The notes under the pieces: model-generated
What the model saw: the letters and a program-made list of their open reading frames with translations, nothing else
The model's database searches: none
What the model was told of the DNA's origin: nothing
Assembly: GCA_030015575.1 (NCBI GenBank)
Contig: JASDDO010000001.1
Coordinates: forward strand, 135,737,988-135,801,987
Direction: 5' to 3'
DNA: 64,000 nt
DNA from: Agapanthus africanus
Lineage: Eukaryota > Streptophyta > Magnoliopsida > Asparagales > Amaryllidaceae
Made by a program: the position numbers and the translations under genes
Part shown: positions 1 to 11,990 of the stretch, piece after piece
Numbering within the stretch: position 1 is the first letter of the stretch
How the letters are laid out: every line of letters starts with the position of its first letter

Positions 1-957
1 CGGCCATCCGGGTATTGAACGATCAGAAGATCGACGAGCAAGCCCGCTCACACTCCTGTGAATCCAACCAATAACACTTACCGTACAGTCCGGTCTGTTC
101 GTCTGATATGTCGCATATCAAGTCTAGGGGTGGTAAACGTCAGACCCCAATAACCGATAAGTCGTGCCGATGTGAGGCTCATAAAGGGTCGAGAAACTAC
201 TGGTAACACTTACCAGCAAATCTCTGATCAGCCCTGGCCAGGGACTTCCCTGTTACGGCCAATCGAGCACAGCGCAACATCAACCCCCAATACCGGGAGA
301 GACGAAACCCCTCCTATCGCTCATTGCCTCCATGTGACTCGGGACTGTACCCAAAGACCACCGTTTTGCACGCCCTCATGGACGTGGTAAGGTGGAGATC
401 AAAGCACAGTGGGAATCACACAAGACTCTGTGACGATCTCGGGTCTACAGACTAACCTGCACAAGTGTCACCTGAGAACTGCCATCTGACGTGAGGTATA
501 ATACCATCTGGGAGTTCTCGGCGAGTCCGTCCAGTGTACCCAGTCTCCACTGAGCACCCGTATACCATCTCTGATGTCAAACACCAATGGATATGGGATC
601 ATCCATCGCCCATCTCATGGGTCGAGAAGCGTATACGCTAGTCTACACTGGTATATCGATGCCCCGTCTCGATACACCCACGACTAGGGACCTTGAAGGA
701 TGTACTTATGGACTACCATGTCCCCACTAGTATGATCTGCATCATAGTCCAGGTAGTCAAGTACACATCCTAAGGGCTTTACCAACATGTAACTATAAGA
801 CAGTTTAAAGAGACTAGTGTACATGTTAAGATAAAGAGTAACCAGATAGCATACTATCATATCGAGCAAGAAAGTCATCTCTATATATGTCCAAGCATCC
901 AATATAATATACATCATCTGTACAATACTGGCCTCTAGGGCATACATACAACTAACA
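1..957 (-). repeat. 3' LTR of copia element 1 (partial)
   Basis: Positions 1-957 align base for base with 8371-9327. The LTR ends in CTAACA on the plus strand (TGTTAG on the element strand), directly followed by the PPT. Roughly 1250 bp of this LTR lie outside the window. Short frames inside it, such as 172-390, recur in other LTR copies but have no domain and are not genes. Confidence 0.95.
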
Positions 958-973
958 ATCTCCCACTTGCACT
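958..973 (-). other. Polypurine tract of element 1
   Basis: The element strand reads AGTGCAAGTGGGAGAT immediately before TGTTAG of the 3' LTR, the usual plus-strand priming site of plant copia elements. It overlaps the last bases of the pol stop codon at 972-974. The same tract is seen at 43069-43083 and, on the other strand, at 39420-39436. Confidence 0.9.
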
Positions 974-3900
974 AGGGCCAGCTGCTGTAGTATCGCATAC
1001 CGAGCATCCCGAAGAGTCTCTCAAACTGTATCTGGGGAATGGCCTTCGTGAGTGGATCCGCCGTGTTGTTCTTCGTGTCAACCCTCCTGACCTCGATCTC
1101 CCGGCGATCAACTATCTCTCGGATCAGGTGATACCGCCTCAGAATATGCCTGGATCGCTGATGGGACCTAGGTTCCTTGGCCAAAGCCACCGCTCCATTG
1201 TTATCGCAATACAAAGGTATTGGATGCTCAATGGATGGAACCACTCCAAGTTCAGTAATGAACTTCTTGATCCAGACAGCCTCTTTGGCAGCATCGTTGG
1301 CAGCGATGTATTCAGCCTCCATCGTCGAGTCTGCCACGGTTTCCTGCTTGGAACTCTTCCAGCTAACCGTCCCTCCGTAAGGGTAAAGACAAAGCCCGAC
1401 TGCGACTTAGAGTCGTCCTTATCACTCTGGAAGCTCGAATCGGTAAAGGACTCCACTTGGAGTTCTCCGTTACCATACACCAAGAGCATCTCTTTGGTCC
1501 TTCGTAAGTACTTGAGAATGCTCTTCACAGCTGTCCAGTGATTCTCTCCAGGATCAGCTTGATACCTGCTCACTACACTCAGTGAGTATGCTACATCGAG
1601 TCTGGTACATAGCATCGCGTACATGATAGAGCCTACTGCCGAAGCATAGGGTATCCCTTGCATGCGAGCTCTCTCCAAATCAGTCTTGGGAGACATCTCT
1701 TTGGAGAGAGTGACTCCAGAGATCATGGGCAAGTTCCCACGCTTGGATTCTTCCATACTAAACCACTTTAGTATGGTGTCAATGTACCTGGATTGGGACA
1801 ATCCCAAAATCCGTTTGGATCTATCTCTATAGATCCTAATTCCCAATATGCAGGAGGCATCACCAAGATCTTTCATTGAGAATCTTTGTGATAAGAAGAG
1901 CTTGACCGATTGCAGCATAGGAATATCATTTCCTATCAAGAGTATGTCGTCCACGTACAATACGAGGAAGACAACCTTACTCTCTGCCACCTTCTTGTAA
2001 ATACAAGGTTCATCTGGGTTTTTGACGAAATCAAACTCTTTGATAACGACGTCAAAGCAGATGTTCCAACTCCGCGATGCTTGCTTTAATCCATAAATGG
2101 ATTTAAGCAGCCTGCACACCTTCCCGCTGCTCCCACTGTCTACGAAGCCCTCTGGCTGAGTCATGTACACGCACTCTTCTAAATCACCATTTAGAAAGGC
2201 GGTCTTAACATCCATTTGCCAGATTTCATAGTCATGATACGCAGCGATGGCAAGCATGATCCGGATGGATTTAAGCATAGCCACTCGAGAAAAGGTTTCG
2301 TCATAGTCCATACCTGGTCTTTGACGAAAACCCTTTGCAACAAGTCTAGCTTTGAAAGTCTCCACTTTCCCATCTACACCAAGTTTTTTCTTGAAGATCC
2401 ACTTGCTCCCGATGGGTTTTACCCCTTCAGGAGCAACATCCAAAGTCCATACTTTGTTGGTGTACACGGATTCCATCTCGAACCGCATAGCATCCAGCCA
2501 TTTCACTGAGTCCCTACTCGTGATGGCCTGCTCGAAACTAGTTGGGTCATCATCTTCCATGATGCAATCTTCGCTTCCACCGTCAATGAGAAAACCGTAG
2601 TATCTCTCAGGTGGACGAGAAACCCTGCTAGATCGGCGGAGAGGCTGGGGTTCGTCGGGTACTACTGAATCCTCTGGTTCTACTAAATCATCAGTTATAG
2701 TTTGTGTTGCTGGAACCTCTTCCAGTTCTACCTCAATGCCACTAATCTGTTTTATAAGAAAACCTTTTTCTAAGAAAGTGGCATGTCGAGAAACAAACAC
2801 CTTTTGTTCCTCGGGGTGGTAGAAGATATACCCTTGTGAATTTTTGGGATATCCTACAAACTTACATAAGACTGATCTTGCCTCGAGTTTGTCCGGATTT
2901 TGTCTTTTAACATAGGCTGGACAACCCCATATCTTAACATACTTAAGAGATGGTCTCTTCTCTTTCCATATCTCATATGGAGTGGTAGGCACTGATTTGG
3001 TAGGAACCATATTCAATAGGTGTATGGCTGTCTCAAGCGCATACCCCCAGAAGGAAATAGGTAACTCAGCTGTACTCATCATTGAACGCACCATATCTAA
3101 TAGGGTGCGATTCCTTCGTTCCGATACACCGTTGTGTTGTGGTGTATAAGGTGGAGTAAGCTGAGAGAGAATCCCATTCTCTTTTAGATAATCTTGGTAC
3201 TCATTGCTCAAATATTCTCCTCCTCGATCAGATCGAAGGATCTTAATACTTTTGCCCGTTTGGTTCTCTACTTCTTGCTTATATTCTCTGAATTTCTCAA
3301 AAGCTTCAGACTTGTGTTTCAATAGGAACACATGCCCGTATCTAGAGAGATCGTCAGTGAATGTAATGAAGTAGGAAGAACCGTTCCTGGCATGGGTAGA
3401 CATGGGACCGCATACATCACTATGTACCAGTCCTAAGAGTTCATTAACTCTTTCTCCGTGTCCACTAAACGGAGCTTTGGTCATTTTTCCTTTGAGACAT
3501 GAATGGCAAGTATCATAAGATGATAATTCGAACGGATTCAAATAACCATCCTTATGTAACTTAGCCAGTCGTGTCGCATTGATATGACCAAGTCTACAAT
3601 GCCACAAGTAGGATTCGTTCATTTCTGAACTTTTCCTCTTGTGTGTGTTTTGTATATTGAGGACTGTATTTTGATTTAGAATGAATATGCCATTATGTAA
3701 CGAGCCTGATGCAATCAACTTTTGATCTAGGAATATGTTCATAACATTATCCTGTACTACAAAATTATATCCTTCTTTACTCAATAAAGAAACTGATATA
3801 ATGTTGCACATCATGTTCGGTATATAATAGCACTCATTCAGAATCATTGTATCACCACTTGGTAATACTAGGTGATATTCGCCAACTGCTTTGGCAGCAA

Positions 3901-4273
3901 CATTTGCACCGTTCCCTACTTGAACGGAATGATCACCTTTACCCAGTTCTCTACCTTTTCGTAGCCCATGTAACTGCTTACATATGTGGGATCCTGATCC
4001 GGTATCTAATACCCAGGACGTAGGGTGAACTGAAAAACAGTTCTCAATAACTAACACACCCGAAGAAGATGCATCAACATGCATGTTCTTTTGGGCGGTG
4101 TGAGAATCCAGATATTCTCCTGTTTCCTGTTCATTCTTATAACACTTATAAGATAGAACGGGTTCAACGTTCCCCTGCACAGTATAACATGCGGGTTCAG
4201 TCAATACATCCATTTTATTATCTTTATTAGGGCATGACATGGTCGCTACCTGGAGAGAGAGAGAAGAAAACAC
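972..4273 (-). pseudogene. Copia pol polyprotein of element 1, gag-poor and frameshifted
   Basis: One frame of 1044 codons starts at 4273 and is continued by a second frame ending at 972. Residue positions in the first frame: aspartic protease DTG at 90-92; GAG-pre-integrase zinc site H225/H230/C256/C259; integrase D286, D349, E385 (exact D,D35E spacing); RT D688 and YVDD at 773-776; then RNase H. Near 1377 one base is missing relative to elements 2 and 3 (CTCCGTAAGG against CTCCATTGAGG), so RNase H continues in the frame 972-1337, which carries its YCDNNGA motif and C-terminus. Only about 60 residues precede the protease and there is no CCHC knuckle, so gag is essentially lost. The leftmost ATG lies in the CT-rich leader; the in-frame ATG at residue 12 is the more natural start. 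Activity would need a helper Gag. Confidence 0.92.
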
Positions 4274-7106
4274 TTTAGCGTATGCTCTTGCAAGATCAGA
4301 TTGGTTATTATCTTATCTAATCAGGATGGCTCCCACTGGTTTTTATCAAATCTTCCTTCAAACCCAAAAAGGAAAGACTAGCCGGGATTAATTACACCCC
4401 ACAACTTCATCGATCTTTCAGCCAGGCCAGTGTCGGTACTTTGAGAGAGGTCCCCCGTGCTTTCGCACGAACCTAATTAATGTAAACGTCGTTTTCCCAG
4501 AGGCGTAACCTCGTTAACACCTTTCTAGACACCTACTTGATCGGCTAATTGTAATGTGTAAAACTCTCCCAGGAGTAACTCTTACTCGCAGTGGGTATCG
4601 GGATCCAACTATCTCATAGAAGGTATGCAATTTCATTGCAAATTTCAACACTTGAAATTCCCAATAATATTTTACCCCTAGTGTTCTATGACCTTGACGA
4701 ATGCCAAACAACCCATAGTCCACTAGTCAAGTTCAACCCTTACATTTCTTGATTGAATTAAACCCACCCGCACGACCCTTGACGAATGCCAAACAACGTC
4801 GTACGAATACCCTAATCCAATCTGCATCATATGCATAAGCAGATAAATACTAGTTAGCTACCGTACACTACGCTTTGACGAATGCCAAACTACCGTAGCA
4901 CGAATACTAAGTAGTACTTATCTGAAATGACGGAGGGCTACGCAGGTTTTCAGAAAACCATGAGCGTAATGAACTTGATATCGTTGTAGAATCAAATGAA
5001 GTTTTTGAAATAGGAGCGATTTTGAGGCTTTTCTAGTTTTGCTAAAGGGGTCACTCCCGGTGAATGGATCGTCGGCCCTTTCCTCGTCGAATGAGGTGCA
5101 GGATATATCATATATATCACTGTGCAAAGCAGAAACTATAGAAGCAATCAAAAGTCAAACCGAGTGTGTAGCATCTGCCAGTTATTGCTAAAGGAGTCAC
5201 TCCCGGTGAAGGGATCTCGGTCCTTTCCTCATCGAATAAGGTGCAGGGTATATCATATATACCGCTATGCAAAGCAAGAACTGTAGCTACCTGTTTTGTT
5301 TAAAATTTGATTCTACAACATCTTAGGTTTCTTTTCTTTCATTAATCACATTAATGAAGTCACATCATTTAAGTCACCTAAACATCACAGATAAATACGA
5401 CGTACACTTATGCCATCCGCATTCGCCTGGATCTCCCCTCATGCACCGTTAGGTTAGGTAACTAACGACAGAGCAGGGCAGGGCTGGTGCGGGTGAAAAA
5501 CATAAGTAACGTCTATATAATATATCATATATACTATATACAGTATCTATCACAGAACATCACATGATCACATCACAGATATCGCAGCAGAAGAAACATA
5601 TGAAACATTGGATATACTAGGACGTCCGTGTTTTCAATACGAGCCAGTATAAAACACGGATTCCACGGTCGTGATGAATAGCCAATCCCACACCCCTAGA
5701 CCCCTACGAGAGCGGCAAGCAACCCTACCAATTCTAGGGTTAGGAGACCGGGACTCAACTCCTCGAGATGGTCTCCCACTGAACCCTAGAACCCGGTTAC
5801 TTGTGCTCCCCTCCTTGGGTCTATCCTAATGCGGAAAAGTAAATAATATACAAAGGGTGACATCTTCCGCAAGCTGGAAGTGTCCCAATAAAAGAATATT
5901 ACATACAAGTTTTTACATGAATGAAAATGAAACACACTCATCTCACATAAAAAAAACCCGGCTATTCAAACACGACAATCCAATATAACATATCCAGCAA
6001 CACATAACATCACATGTCATCAACGTCAGTAAATATGCGCATCCCAATTGCCGTTGACATATAGCAACGAAACCGGCGATATCACATATTACACTTACGG
6101 TCACAGAAAAGAAAGTGTAAAACTACAACAGTTGGAATCCGCAACCTCTTTAGACATCGCATGCCTAATCAAATGAAATACTTAGACATCACATGCCTAA
6201 CAATTATAAACCCCGCATTTTAGTCCCATTATTGAAAACTCTTTTCAATATCAAGTGAGACTAAACCGCTAGATTTATAACATTCATCCAGTTATCTCAT
6301 AACTGTTTGTGAATTCCAATTATTGTATCCCATTCCGGATAAATAGAAAATATTAAACTTTCCGATCGAACATTCGAACACCCAAGTTTTCCCGAAACCG
6401 TTCAACACATGAAATAAGTTCAAAGACATTCACTTCATGCCTCAGTACCAACGTTCCAGCCGTAGAAGGGTCAAGCCAACGCCTCACATGTGGCACGCCG
6501 TACTCCCCCAAACCCGAAGGTTCAAAGGGCAGTTCAAGACGGTCACATAATCGAGTTAAGGTTTGTTGTCTTATAGAGGGACAATCGCGTTACTTGCACT
6601 ACTCAGAACGTCCTTAAACCACAGAAAAATCCAACACATGGAAATTTTCCGGTAGGGGAAAAGTTGGGTATTTATATCCGGTCGAACTTTTTAACATATT
6701 CAAAAATTATCCGGAAAAACACATAGACAAAACTTGATAATCCGATCGAATCTTCGATTCCCAATGCAACCCCAGAACACTCAACTCTTGAGTCAATTTA
6801 AAAATTCCCAGAAAACTCAACACTTTGAAATAGGAATTACTGTGCAAAGGAGGAGGGCTGACGTCATCATTAGGCCGCGGAACCGCCGCAGAAACCATGC
6901 TTTTGCCACGGTTCCGCCGCACACTATACTGTTCATTGGAAAAAATTTGCACCGTAATTCTTAGAATTCCCTGCTGAATTTTTTAAGCATTTTTAATCTG
7001 GAAAAAACCCAGTTTTTAGAAAAAGTCCAGAGAGCACTTAGGTTTTAGGGTTTCAGTTCGATCGGGTTTCAAACGTCGTCTACACTTCGCCTAAAGCTCT
7101 AGCTAG
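4274..7106 (-). other. Long leader of element 1
   Basis: About 2.8 kb separates PBS from the polyprotein and has no supported gene. It contains a CT-rich tract ending in CAG just above the ATG, three copies of a GACGAATGCCAAAC motif between 4740 and 4900, a 146-bp tandem duplication (5041-5186 and 5187 to about 5290), a nested stem-loop region around 5410-5495, and AT-rich sequence up to the PBS. The order of these modules is shared with elements 2, 3 and 4. Confidence 0.8.
5447..5467 (-). other. Leader hairpin, element 1 copy
   Basis: A perfect 6-bp stem CGTTAG/CTAACG closes a 9-base loop. Equivalent hairpins occur at 31839-31859, 47841-47861 and, in the opposite orientation, 52672-52692. 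Between subfamilies the stem changes with pairing kept (see findings). Confidence 0.7.
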
Positions 7107-7118
7107 GCTCTGATACCA
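7107..7118 (-). other. Primer binding site (tRNA-iMet), element 1
   Basis: The element strand reads TGGTATCAGAGC, complementary to the 3' end of plant initiator tRNA-Met, one base after the 5' LTR ends in CA. Confidence 0.93.
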
Positions 7119-7119
7119 C

Positions 7120-9327
7120 TGAAGGGTTCCTAGGCACTCTCAAGAGGTCTCACAAGGCATCAACCATGCCAATTTCAAATTTTACGGTGCCGAGAAACCC
7201 TAGACTAGATCGTTAACTAGAATTTTAGGCGACAAAGTGAAAGTAGTTAACTACTTAACTAAAAGAAAGATGCTACAACCTTTGTAGATCCGGTTCTCCA
7301 CTTCCTTAGCTCCATGTAGACGTCCTCTCGCTGTCCGTCTCGAATCCCGGACACAAGCTTCGGCTTCATCGGAGAAATGGGCGGGCAAGGTCGTCGGCTT
7401 CGTGCCGAAGATGATCTACGTCGAGGCAACACAAGTTCAAGCTCCAACTTCACCAAGTTGTGAAACTTGTGAAGAAAACACCCTATACTACTTGGCAAGA
7501 GGTAGAGGGTGAAGAAATAGGAGGTGGGTTCACTTTAGAATTGGATTTCTCACTTTTTAGCTCAAGGTGCCATTAATGGTGTCAAGCTTTTTCTTTGAAG
7601 AAGAAGAAGATGATGAAGATAGAATATGATAAGTATTAGATTAAAAATGAGAATAATATCATTACTTATCATATACTAACCATGGTGAAGTGTAGAGAGG
7701 AAACTCGGGTTAGGTGCATGGTTAGGTTAAGAGAAGAAAACAAAAATGGTCAATTATTCAACTCTTCATGAAGCTTCATGAAAGAAACAAATAAAGCCAC
7801 CATTTTTATTTTCCTTTCCAAAATGAATAATCAATATAAATAAATGAACAAGTAAATAAAACCCTAACCATGGTTTAATCTTTACACAAGCACAAGTTAA
7901 CATGTATCATCAAACATGATACAAACATGTGTACACAAAAATATATCACATATACAATGTGCACATCAAGTGAGAAAATCCTTTTAAAATGAACCAATAC
8001 TAGTTAATGCAAAGTAATATATCAAATATATAATTATACATCAAATCATTAAATCAACACTTGATTCAATGATCCGGTCATGTCGCACATAACCGACTAG
8101 TGTACAATGCATCGACTTATCGAATCATTCTTTGATTCGATAACTAGGTTATATCGCATATAACCAATCGAAACATTCTTCGCGAGAATGGAATACGGTA
8201 TCACATACACGCATTATTCTCGGTCCTGCACATATCTCATATGCGCTCCTATTTCGTTTCGCTTGAGCCAGGAAACCTCTGTGTAGGACTCTAAAGACTC
8301 GTCAATACGCCGGTAGCAGATGATGATCATATCAAGCACCCACAAGCCGCAAGCGGTCTGCTAAACGTAACGGCCATCCGGGTATTGAACGATCAGAAGA
8401 TCGACGAGCAAGCCCGCTCACACTCCTGTGAATCCAACCAGTAACACTTACCGTACAGTCCGGTCTGTTCGTCTGATATGTCGCATATCAAGTCTAGGGG
8501 TGGTAAACGTCAGACCCCAATAACCGATAAGTCGTGCCAATGTGAGGCTCATAACGGGTCGAGAAACTACTGGTAACACTTACCAGCAAATCTCTGATCA
8601 GCCCTGGCCAGGGACTTCCCTGTTACGGCCAATCGAGCACAGCGCAACATCAACCCCCAATACCGGGAGAGACGAAACCCCTCCTATCGCTCATTGCCTC
8701 CATGTGACTCGGGACTGTACCCAAAGACCACCGTTTTGCACGCCCTCATGGACGTGGTAAGGTGGAGATCAAAGCACAGTGGGAATCACACAAGACTCTA
8801 TGACGATCTCGGGTCTACAGACTAACCTGCACAAGTGTCACCTGAGAACTGCCATCTGACGTGAGGTATAATACCATCTGGGAGTTCTCGGCGAGTCCGT
8901 CCAGTATACCCAGTCTCCACTGAGCACCCGTATACCATCTCTGATGTCAAACACCAATGGATATGGGATCATCCATCGCCCATCTCATGGGTCGAGAAGC
9001 GTATACGCTAGTCTACACTGGTATATCGATGCGCCGTCTCGATACACCCACGACTAGGGACCTTGAAGGATGTACTTATGGACTACCATGTCCCCACTAG
9101 TATGATCTGCATCATAGTCCAGGTAGTCAAGTACACATCCGAAGGGCTTTACCAACATGTAACTATAAGACGGTTTAAAGAGACTAGTGTACATGTTAAG
9201 ATAAAGAGTAACCAGATAGCATACTATCATATCGAGCAAGAAAGTCATCTCTATATATGTCCAAGCATCCAATATAATATACATCATCTGTACAATACTG
9301 GCCTCTAGGGCATACATACAACTAACA
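7120..9327 (-). repeat. 5' LTR of copia element 1 (2208 bp, complete)
   Basis: It begins TGAAGGG and ends CTAACA on the plus strand, the inverted TG..CA termini expected of an LTR. It is bounded by the PBS on one side and unrelated DNA on the other. It matches 1-957 almost perfectly and is related to 26405-28310, 33028-35226, 57282-59477 and 62338-64000. Confidence 0.95.
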
Positions 9328-9719
9328 TGTCTGCTACATATTATAGGTTACAGGTTCTTGGAGCAAAAACAGTGAAAAAGACAAAAGACGACACAAAAGG
9401 GGGACTTTGACCAACAAATAGAAGGATCTTAATCAAGCCTACACAAAAGATCAGTACAAGGCAACGCAAGGTCCAAGATTACAAAGCAAACGGTTAAAAG
9501 TCCACTGCAATTATTCACTGGAGATCTGGAAGAAATAGAGAAGCCAAATTGAATAAAGATCCAAAGAAATAAAAAGCCCAAGAAGCCCAGAATCAGTTCC
9601 AAAATTTCCAGACATAGAATTTTACCAAAGCTTGAAGTCTACTTTGACTAGGTCTTCCTAAAGATATTTTGGTAAATGTAGACGTGCGAATCAATTGTAA
9701 CCTAGGGTTTCCTATCCTC

Positions 9720-9727
9720 TATAAATA
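9720..9727 (+). promoter_or_regulatory. TATA box of gypsy LTR
   Basis: TATAAATA about 740 bp before the LTR 3' end, in the position of an LTR promoter. Transcription is not shown. Confidence 0.5.
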
Positions 9728-9821
9728 GGAACTCTAAATCATTGTAAAGGCTAAGTCTCCCTTCATTAATAAATTTCAGCATTCTTTTGGGGAGCATCAT
9801 TTTTGTAAGTTCTTTATTTTC

Positions 9822-9912
9822 TGCCCTAGGTTAATTTTCTATTCTTGCCCTAGATAAATTTAATTCCTTGCCCTAGTTAATCTTTTATTCTCTGCCCTAG
9901 ATAAATGTTCTT
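9822..9912 (+). repeat. Short tandem repeat with TGCCCTAG core
   Basis: Four imperfect copies of a unit of about 27 bp, each carrying TTGCCCTAG or CTGCCCTAG followed by TTAAT or ATAAA, lie inside the gypsy LTR downstream of its TATA box. Confidence 0.6.
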
Positions 9913-10482
9913 AAATTCCCTAATGAGTGAGTAGTCTCCTCGCTTGTTAGGGTTAGATCTGGGGAAGGTTTGAGAGACGAAGATCTCTCATCCCCTTTCT
10001 TGCCCGTCATATATTTTCATAGGACTCTATGCATACATGCACATACCGCTCCCTACGGCACCCTATCCATCGAGGTAGCGGTGATACCGTAGTATAAAGG
10101 CCCGGTTGTGATTGTTTTCCATGGAGGTTAGGGTAAGGATTTCTAAAGGAAGGACAAGAACCTAGAGGAAGAAACATCTTTCCAAATGGTTCTAATCCCT
10201 TTTATTAATAATTACCATAACACCTAATTAGATCTTCATATGGGTATAGAAAGCGGTGAGATTTATAGACTTTCCAATCTTAACCTAGACCTAATCCTAG
10301 CAAGACTTAGATATAGATTAATTTAGTTTTTAGATTTAATAATCAATCCGACCACAATCGGAATTAACTCGTTTGAGCGAATAGGAAATTCACAACATCC
10401 CTGTGGACCAACCCGTACTCACCGGCTAGCTATCAAGCGACGCCGTTCTTGATTGCGGTTACTATATAGTTTTTGAGATAAA

Positions 10483-10878
10483 TCATTGTACAAGATGGAT
10501 TTCCTCGGCCTTCCACCAGACTCTTGCGTTGTCCGCGAGCTAAACCTTTGCCACATGAACCCAAGCTATGTCCGGTACCTGCGCCGCTGCAAGGTCGTCC
10601 TCGATACTTTGGGCCCATTCTTCAGCCTCAAGAGGACACTTTTTCCCTGAGAAGTTCTTTAGATGCAACGCCCAGAATTGCTTTACTCCAGGTGCTTCGG
10701 CTTCAGAGCGGTTCATAAGAATAGTAGTCTACTGTTGCTTGCCCTCCAGAAGGCTTTTAATGGCTTCTAGAAGCACAGACTGTTCATTGATCAAAGCAAC
10801 AATGGTAGGGGGAGGTGGTAGGGTAGGCTGTAGTGTGTTGCTATTGACGTTGGTGCTGGTGTTGTTTGGAGAATCCAT
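10483..10878 (-). pseudogene. Ty3/gypsy Gag N-terminal fragment
   Basis: Read on the minus strand from the ATG at 10878, one frame of 131 codons runs to a TGA at 10483-10485. It starts MDSPNN, has a proline run, then the retrotransposon Gag pattern PLEAEEWAQSIED, VPD, and ADNARVWWKAEE, typical of plant gypsy Gag. Two in-frame TAG codons break it, one after the N-terminal 50 residues and one just before the WW motif. It is cut off at about 10480, where it meets the plus-oriented gypsy LTR. The probable 5' LTR of this fragment starts 144 bp upstream at 11022. Confidence 0.75.
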
Positions 10879-11869
10879 CACCTTGATAGAAAAGACAGGT
10901 TAGGATAGATTCAAGGAATTTGAAATATAAGGAATGTATAGTTGCCGATTCGTATAATTCTTATGATATATTGTTTAAGACTTCATGCAGAACTGACCTG
11001 CATGGGCCACCAACAAAACCTGTCATGCCCCGCTTCCCAGTAGATGGAAACGGTGACATAGCAAGTCCGCAACGTATTTACTATGAAAATACGTTAAGCG
11101 TAATTAAGCAATATAACAATGTGCAAGAATGACAAGAGTAATAAAATAAAACAATAACTTTATTTACATTCAACTTTACATACAACTGTCTGGAATAAAA
11201 AAAGATACAATGATAAAAACAAATGTTTGAACAATAGCATACTAAAAGTAAATGCAAGCAGGAGCTAGTAGTCAGGCTGAGCGGTAAATTGGTCCAAGTC
11301 CTCCGAGCTCGGCTCTATCTCTCTAGAGTCCGGTCCTCCTGACGAACATTCCAAAGAAAAAAACAGAGAGGAATGTCGTCAGCGAACTAGCGCTCGGTAA
11401 GTCCCCAAAAGAAGTAATAGATGATGACTGAATGGTATATAAAGTGAATAGAAACCAAGTAAAAGTAAACATGTAGAGTTGTATATGAGAGTATCAAAAC
11501 ATGTTCACTTACAAGTATAAGATAACCATTCTAACGTGGTTGTTTGTAGTTTAATAAAAAAGATATTCATGTATACGAGAGGAGTCCATCTTACTCCATG
11601 GACTATGGTAACGTGTACTACAAGGCCCCGTCATAACCTACGGGCCAACAACACGTGAATTCATATAGGTGTATTTTAAAGTGACCTCTCATGCCACGAT
11701 ATACGTTTTGTACCAATCTACCCCTTATCCCCGCGTATTGTAATGTATAGTTCAAATTAACAGGTCTTGGCTGAATTCATGAATATAAAAAAATGTGCAA
11801 GTTCATGCTCAAATTGTAATCATGTATTCAGGTATTCATGTCAAGTTCATGTCAAGTTATATTCATGGT

Positions 11870-11990
11870 TCGGTCAAGTCAAGTCAAGTATTCAAGTTCA
11901 AGTTTGGATATTCAAAGGGTTCCGGTTTGGATATTCAAGTTCAAGTGTTCAAGTTTGAATATTCAAGTTCAAGTTTGGGTTTGAGTTTGG
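11870..11990 (+). repeat. TTCAAGTTCAAG simple-sequence tract
   Basis: Imperfect tandem copies of TATTCAAGTTCAAGTTTGGA within the gypsy LTR-like region. The open frames through this tract are products of the repeat. Confidence 0.6.

Larger units (their letters stand above)
1..9327 (-). mobile_element. Ty1/copia LTR retrotransposon, element 1 (window-truncated)
   Basis: Read on the minus strand, the order is 5' LTR (7120-9327), PBS (7107-7118), leader, protease-integrase-RT-RNase H frame, PPT (958-973) and 3' LTR (1-957, cut by the window start). The two LTRs can be compared over 957 bp without gaps, and I count 8 differences (about 0.8%), so the insertion is recent. Gene order protease-integrase-RT is copia. 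The RT wording and the large LTRs suggest the Angela/Tork side of plant copia, which is from memory. The element has only a stub of gag and a frameshift in RNase H, so it should not be autonomous. The 5 bp after the upper LTR are TGTCT; the matching duplicate lies outside the window. Confidence 0.93.
9328..10475 (+). repeat. Gypsy (Athila/Tat-like) LTR, plus orientation, partial
   Basis: There is a TATA box at 9720-9727 and a 3' end block at about 10398-10461 (TCCCTGTGGA, then CCCGTACTCACCGGCTAG, then TTGATTGCGGTTAC) nearly the same as the end of the gypsy LTR at 54610-56047. No tRNA primer site follows; the sequence switches at about 10475 to an inverted gypsy gag. The left boundary is uncertain because element 1 abuts it. 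Confidence 0.6.

Noticed and set aside
172..390. 72-codon frame, repeated at 8542-8760
   Set aside because: Lies inside an LTR and is repeated only because the LTR is repeated; no domain, start context or conservation beyond the LTR.
684..947. 87-codon hydrophobic frame at LTR ends (also 9054-9317)
   Set aside because: LTR terminal sequence; the frame is not kept in the other LTR subfamilies.
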